Positions 61,834-64,000 of a DNA stretch of 64,000 bases are shown piece after piece. Numbering within the stretch: the stretch's first letter is position 1; every line of letters starts with the position of its first letter. The DNA is taken from positions 806,001-870,000 of the forward strand of contig NZ_JACYFS010000001.1 in the NCBI RefSeq assembly GCF_014837145.1, written 5' to 3'. Source of the DNA: Chryseobacterium caseinilyticum. GTDB lineage: Bacteria > Bacteroidota > Bacteroidia > Flavobacteriales > Weeksellaceae. A program made the position numbers and the translations under genes. The notes below the pieces were generated by a model. That model saw only the letters and a program-made list of their open reading frames with translations, searched no databases and was not told where the DNA came from.

Positions 61834-63258
61834 ATGAAAATATTTCTAACAGGCGCAACAGGCTATATAGGTAAAAGATTGCTGATTCAGTTACTGAACG
61901 GTGGTCATCATGTGATCTGTTCGGTGAGAGATGCGAGGAGATTTGATACCACAATGTACGAAGAATTCAAAGACCAGCTTGTTGTGACTGAGCACGATTA
62001 TAATGATGCCGGCACTATGAAACCAGTTGATAAAGATATTGATATCGCTTATTATCTGATCCATTCGATGACGTCAAACGCTGACTTCAGCAAAGCCGAA
62101 AAGGTTTCTGCGAGAAATTTTTCAGATATAATTGCGAAAACGGATTGCAGACAGGTAATTTACCTCACCGGGATTGTAAATGAGCAGGCTTTATCAAAAC
62201 ATTTGCAATCCAGAAAAGATGTTGAGAAGGAACTGAAATCTGAATCTTATGCTCTGACCGTTCTAAGGGCAGGAATAATTATAGGCTCTGGCTCAGCCTC
62301 ATTTGAAATTATACGAGATCTGGTAGAAAAACTTCCCGTAATGATCGCACCGAAATGGTTAAAAACATTATGTCAGCCAATCGCTGTAAGAAATGTAATA
62401 GAATTTCTGACTGCAGTCATCGCAAAGGAATATACATACAATAAACATTTTGACATTGCAGGACCGGATGTGCTGTCCTACAAGGAAATGCTGATGATTT
62501 TTGCTGATGAAAGAAAGCTGAAAAGAACCATTATCTCTGTACCTGTGCTGAGTCCGAAAATATCGTCCTACTGGCTGTATTTTATCACATCAACATCCTA
62601 TGTTCTGGCTAAAAACTTAGTTGACAGCATGAAAATTAATGTCGTTGCGGAAGAAAATGATCTTGCCGCGAAATTACATATCACACTTCTTTCCTATCGG
62701 GAAAGTCTCAGATTAAGTTTTGACAAGATTGAACAGAACGACGTATTGTCTACGTGGTATGATTCATTCGGAAACTACAGATATTCCAAAAATGTCTGGA
62801 ATTTTCTTGAAGTTCCGGTAATGGGCGTTTTTAAAGACCGTAAAGAAGCAGAAATCATAGATGAAGAAATGACTATGCAGAAAATTTTCGGAATCGGAGG
62901 AAACAATGGATGGTATCATGCTGATTATTTGTGGACGATCAGAGGCCTCATCGATAAGATTTTTGGTGGTGTGGGCCTGAAGAGAGGAAGAAAGAATCGA
63001 TCTTCCGTTTCCGCAGGCGATTCTTTAGATTTTTGGCGCGTTCTGTACTCAAGCAAACAGGAGAAGCGCTTATTATTATTTGCAGAAATGAAACTCCCTG
63101 GAGAAGCTTGGCTTGATTTTCAGATTAAAGATGGAAAATTAATACAGGAAGCTACCTTTCGTCCGGTTGGTTTGCTGGGCAGATTATACTGGTATTCAGT
63201 ACTGCCGTTTCATGGCTATATCTTCAAAGGAATGATTGAAAAACTTATACATGGATAA
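61834..63258 (+). CDS. NAD(P)-binding SDR-type protein fused to DUF2867
   Basis: 474 residues. The Rossmann domain opens MKIFLTGATGYIGKRLLIQLL with GATGYIG at 7-13 and covers about 1-290 (atypical SDR, complex I 39 kDa-like). The C-terminal DUF2867 domain, about 320-474, contains DSLDFWRVLYSSKQEKRLLLFAEMKLPGEAWLDFQI. The family is widespread in Bacteroidetes with no assigned reaction. The small membrane gene overlaps its last codons. Confidence 0.9.
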   Translation: MKIFLTGATGYIGKRLLIQLLNGGHHVICSVRDARRFDTTMYEEFKDQLVVTEHDYNDAGTMKPVDKDIDIAYYLIHSMTSNADFSKAEKVSARNFSDIIAKTDCRQVIYLTGIVNEQALSKHLQSRKDVEKELKSESYALTVLRAGIIIGSGSASFEIIRDLVEKLPVMIAPKWLKTLCQPIAVRNVIEFLTAVIAKEYTYNKHFDIAGPDVLSYKEMLMIFADERKLKRTIISVPVLSPKISSYWLYFITSTSYVLAKNLVDSMKINVVAEENDLAAKLHITLLSYRESLRLSFDKIEQNDVLSTWYDSFGNYRYSKNVWNFLEVPVMGVFKDRKEAEIIDEEMTMQKIFGIGGNNGWYHADYLWTIRGLIDKIFGGVGLKRGRKNRSSVSAGDSLDFWRVLYSSKQEKRLLLFAEMKLPGEAWLDFQIKDGKLIQEATFRPVGLLGRLYWYSVLPFHGYIFKGMIEKLIHG

Positions 63259-63460
63259 AAATAAAATTTTTGTATCAATGATGATGACGCTCTCACCGAT
63301 ATCCTTTACAATTGCACTTTTATCCATAAAACCAGACTCTGTCTCTGATTATTTTTTAGTGTTTTCCCTCTGTAGCTTAACATGGTTTGTTTTACACTCA
63401 ATCATACTTTCTATTATGTTTTTACTGCACAGAAGAAGGTCCGCTTCGCAGGATACATGA
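63251..63460 (+). CDS. small two-helix membrane protein, unknown
   Basis: 69 residues from ATG 63251, which overlaps the end of the SDR gene in a different frame; an ATG at 63236 adds five residues. Two hydrophobic helices at about 7-25 (VSMMMTLSPISFTIALLSI) and 35-58, then a basic tail (HRRRSASQDT). No family recognised. The overlap suggests coupling with the SDR gene. Confidence 0.62.
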   Translation: MDKNKIFVSMMMTLSPISFTIALLSIKPDSVSDYFLVFSLCSLTWFVLHSIILSIMFLLHRRRSASQDT

Positions 63461-63519
63461 AAACTTTTAAATAAACCTTTATGTCTTTGCTTAACAATAA
63501 TTTTAAAATATAACCGGCT

Positions 63520-63993
63520 GTGAATATAATTTCATTTGATAAAGATGTTTCTCAGGAAGCAATTGCCGAAAATGTAGACAGCTTACGAATTGCTCAGCTT
63601 AATCTCGCAGATTTTAATAAAAGGATGAGTAAAGATTATGATCTTATATGTAAGTTCGCCAATGGGAATCCCCGATTTTTTCTAAAGCAGGAGCTGAGAT
63701 ATCCTGAAAATACAAATACGATTGCAAGTCAGATCAATTGGCTGCTGATGTGGAAAAAGGAACTTCATGACAGAGCCTACTTTAAAATATTTTTTAATGA
63801 TATTGAAAGAGAATTTGAAAAGATCAACCGATACAATAACCCTTACATTCAAAAAGATAATGTATATCAGAAAGTAGTCGAAAACTTTAAAAAGAAATAT
63901 ACAGATTATGCACCTTTGGGATTTTTAAGTGGGGATGATGAGATTTATATTAAAACTGAAATAGATAAAAAATTCCTGCAACGCATTAGCTAA
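63520..63993 (+). CDS. hypothetical soluble protein
   Basis: 157 residues from a GTG at 63520. No signal or membrane helix. Mixed helices and polar loops with conserved-looking pieces FANGNPRFFLKQELRYPENTNTIASQINWLLMWKKELHDRAYFKIFFNDIE. I do not recognise it. Sixty bases after the small membrane gene, same strand. The stop at 63991 lies inside the window, so the gene is complete. Confidence 0.6.
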   Translation: MNIISFDKDVSQEAIAENVDSLRIAQLNLADFNKRMSKDYDLICKFANGNPRFFLKQELRYPENTNTIASQINWLLMWKKELHDRAYFKIFFNDIEREFEKINRYNNPYIQKDNVYQKVVENFKKKYTDYAPLGFLSGDDEIYIKTEIDKKFLQRIS

Positions 63994-64000
63994 AAATTAT

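Overview
The window reads as chromosome of a low-GC member of the Bacteroidetes, most likely a Chryseobacterium-like flavobacterium (Weeksellaceae). The support is: secreted proteins with C-terminal type IX secretion (T9SS) sorting tails, many lipoproteins, Bacteroidetes-only families (DUF4199, DUF4286, DUF4230, DUF6261), weak Shine-Dalgarno signals, and promoters of the TTTG...TAnnTTTG type in front of many genes. Identification is from sequence reading only; no database search was run. The window contains one tRNA (Ala, GGC) and the small SRP RNA. I saw no prophage, insertion sequence or CRISPR array.

Layout. 1-4.2 kb (minus strand): phosphohexomutase (partial), three lipoproteins, a family 2 glycosyltransferase, a VapBC-like toxin-antitoxin pair and a DUF4199 membrane protein. 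4.3-7.4 kb: SRP RNA, a metallo-beta-lactamase-fold hydrolase, menA and menB. 7.4-8.7 kb: a 568-base gene-poor leader with three palindromes spaced exactly 41 bp apart, before a DUF6261 gene that carries an in-frame stop near its 5' end. 8.7-14.8 kb: TPR protein, gyrA, and small envelope and acetyltransferase genes. 14.9-18.2 kb: an AT-rich, translationally coupled ATPase/HNH pair that looks like a Septu-type anti-phage module. 18.2-23.5 kb: uvrA, a Crp/Fnr regulator, a DJ-1/PfpI protein, an ABM monooxygenase and tRNA-Ala. 23.7-30.0 kb: a four-gene RND efflux operon led by its GbsR/MarR-type regulator. 30-34.4 kb: acetyltransferase, DUF2007, and a lysine-to-aminoadipate catabolic pair (Lat plus ALDH7) with an unknown exported protein between them. 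34.5-42.9 kb: T9SS endonuclease I, acyl-CoA dehydrogenase, a T9SS reprolysin-like metalloprotease, a MazG-like pyrophosphohydrolase, a thioredoxin-like protein and DUF4230. 43-48.6 kb: thrS, infC, an inserted GT-C membrane glycosyltransferase, rpmI and rplT. 48.6-50.8 kb: two tandem M28 peptidases. 50.8-58.2 kb: a complete histidine operon hisG-D-C-B-H-A-F-IE. 58.2-61.4 kb: two glycosyltransferases, dapD and an NlpC/P60 lipoprotein. 61.4-64 kb: an empty spacer, an SDR/DUF2867 protein and two unknown genes.

The most striking regulatory element is upstream of hisG. A complete 15-residue leader peptide with four His codons (MKPNFSTLHHYHHLS) is followed by a textbook intrinsic terminator and a plausible alternative antiterminator, with a good TAnnTTTG promoter in front. 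This is a classical translation-coupled his attenuator in a Bacteroidetes. Other points of interest are a probable AUA start codon for infC, the ATPase/HNH island, the 41-bp-phased palindromes before the DUF6261 gene, a heptamer-repeat hairpin between menB and menA, and a TGTGA-N6-TCACA dyad just downstream of the Crp/Fnr gene.
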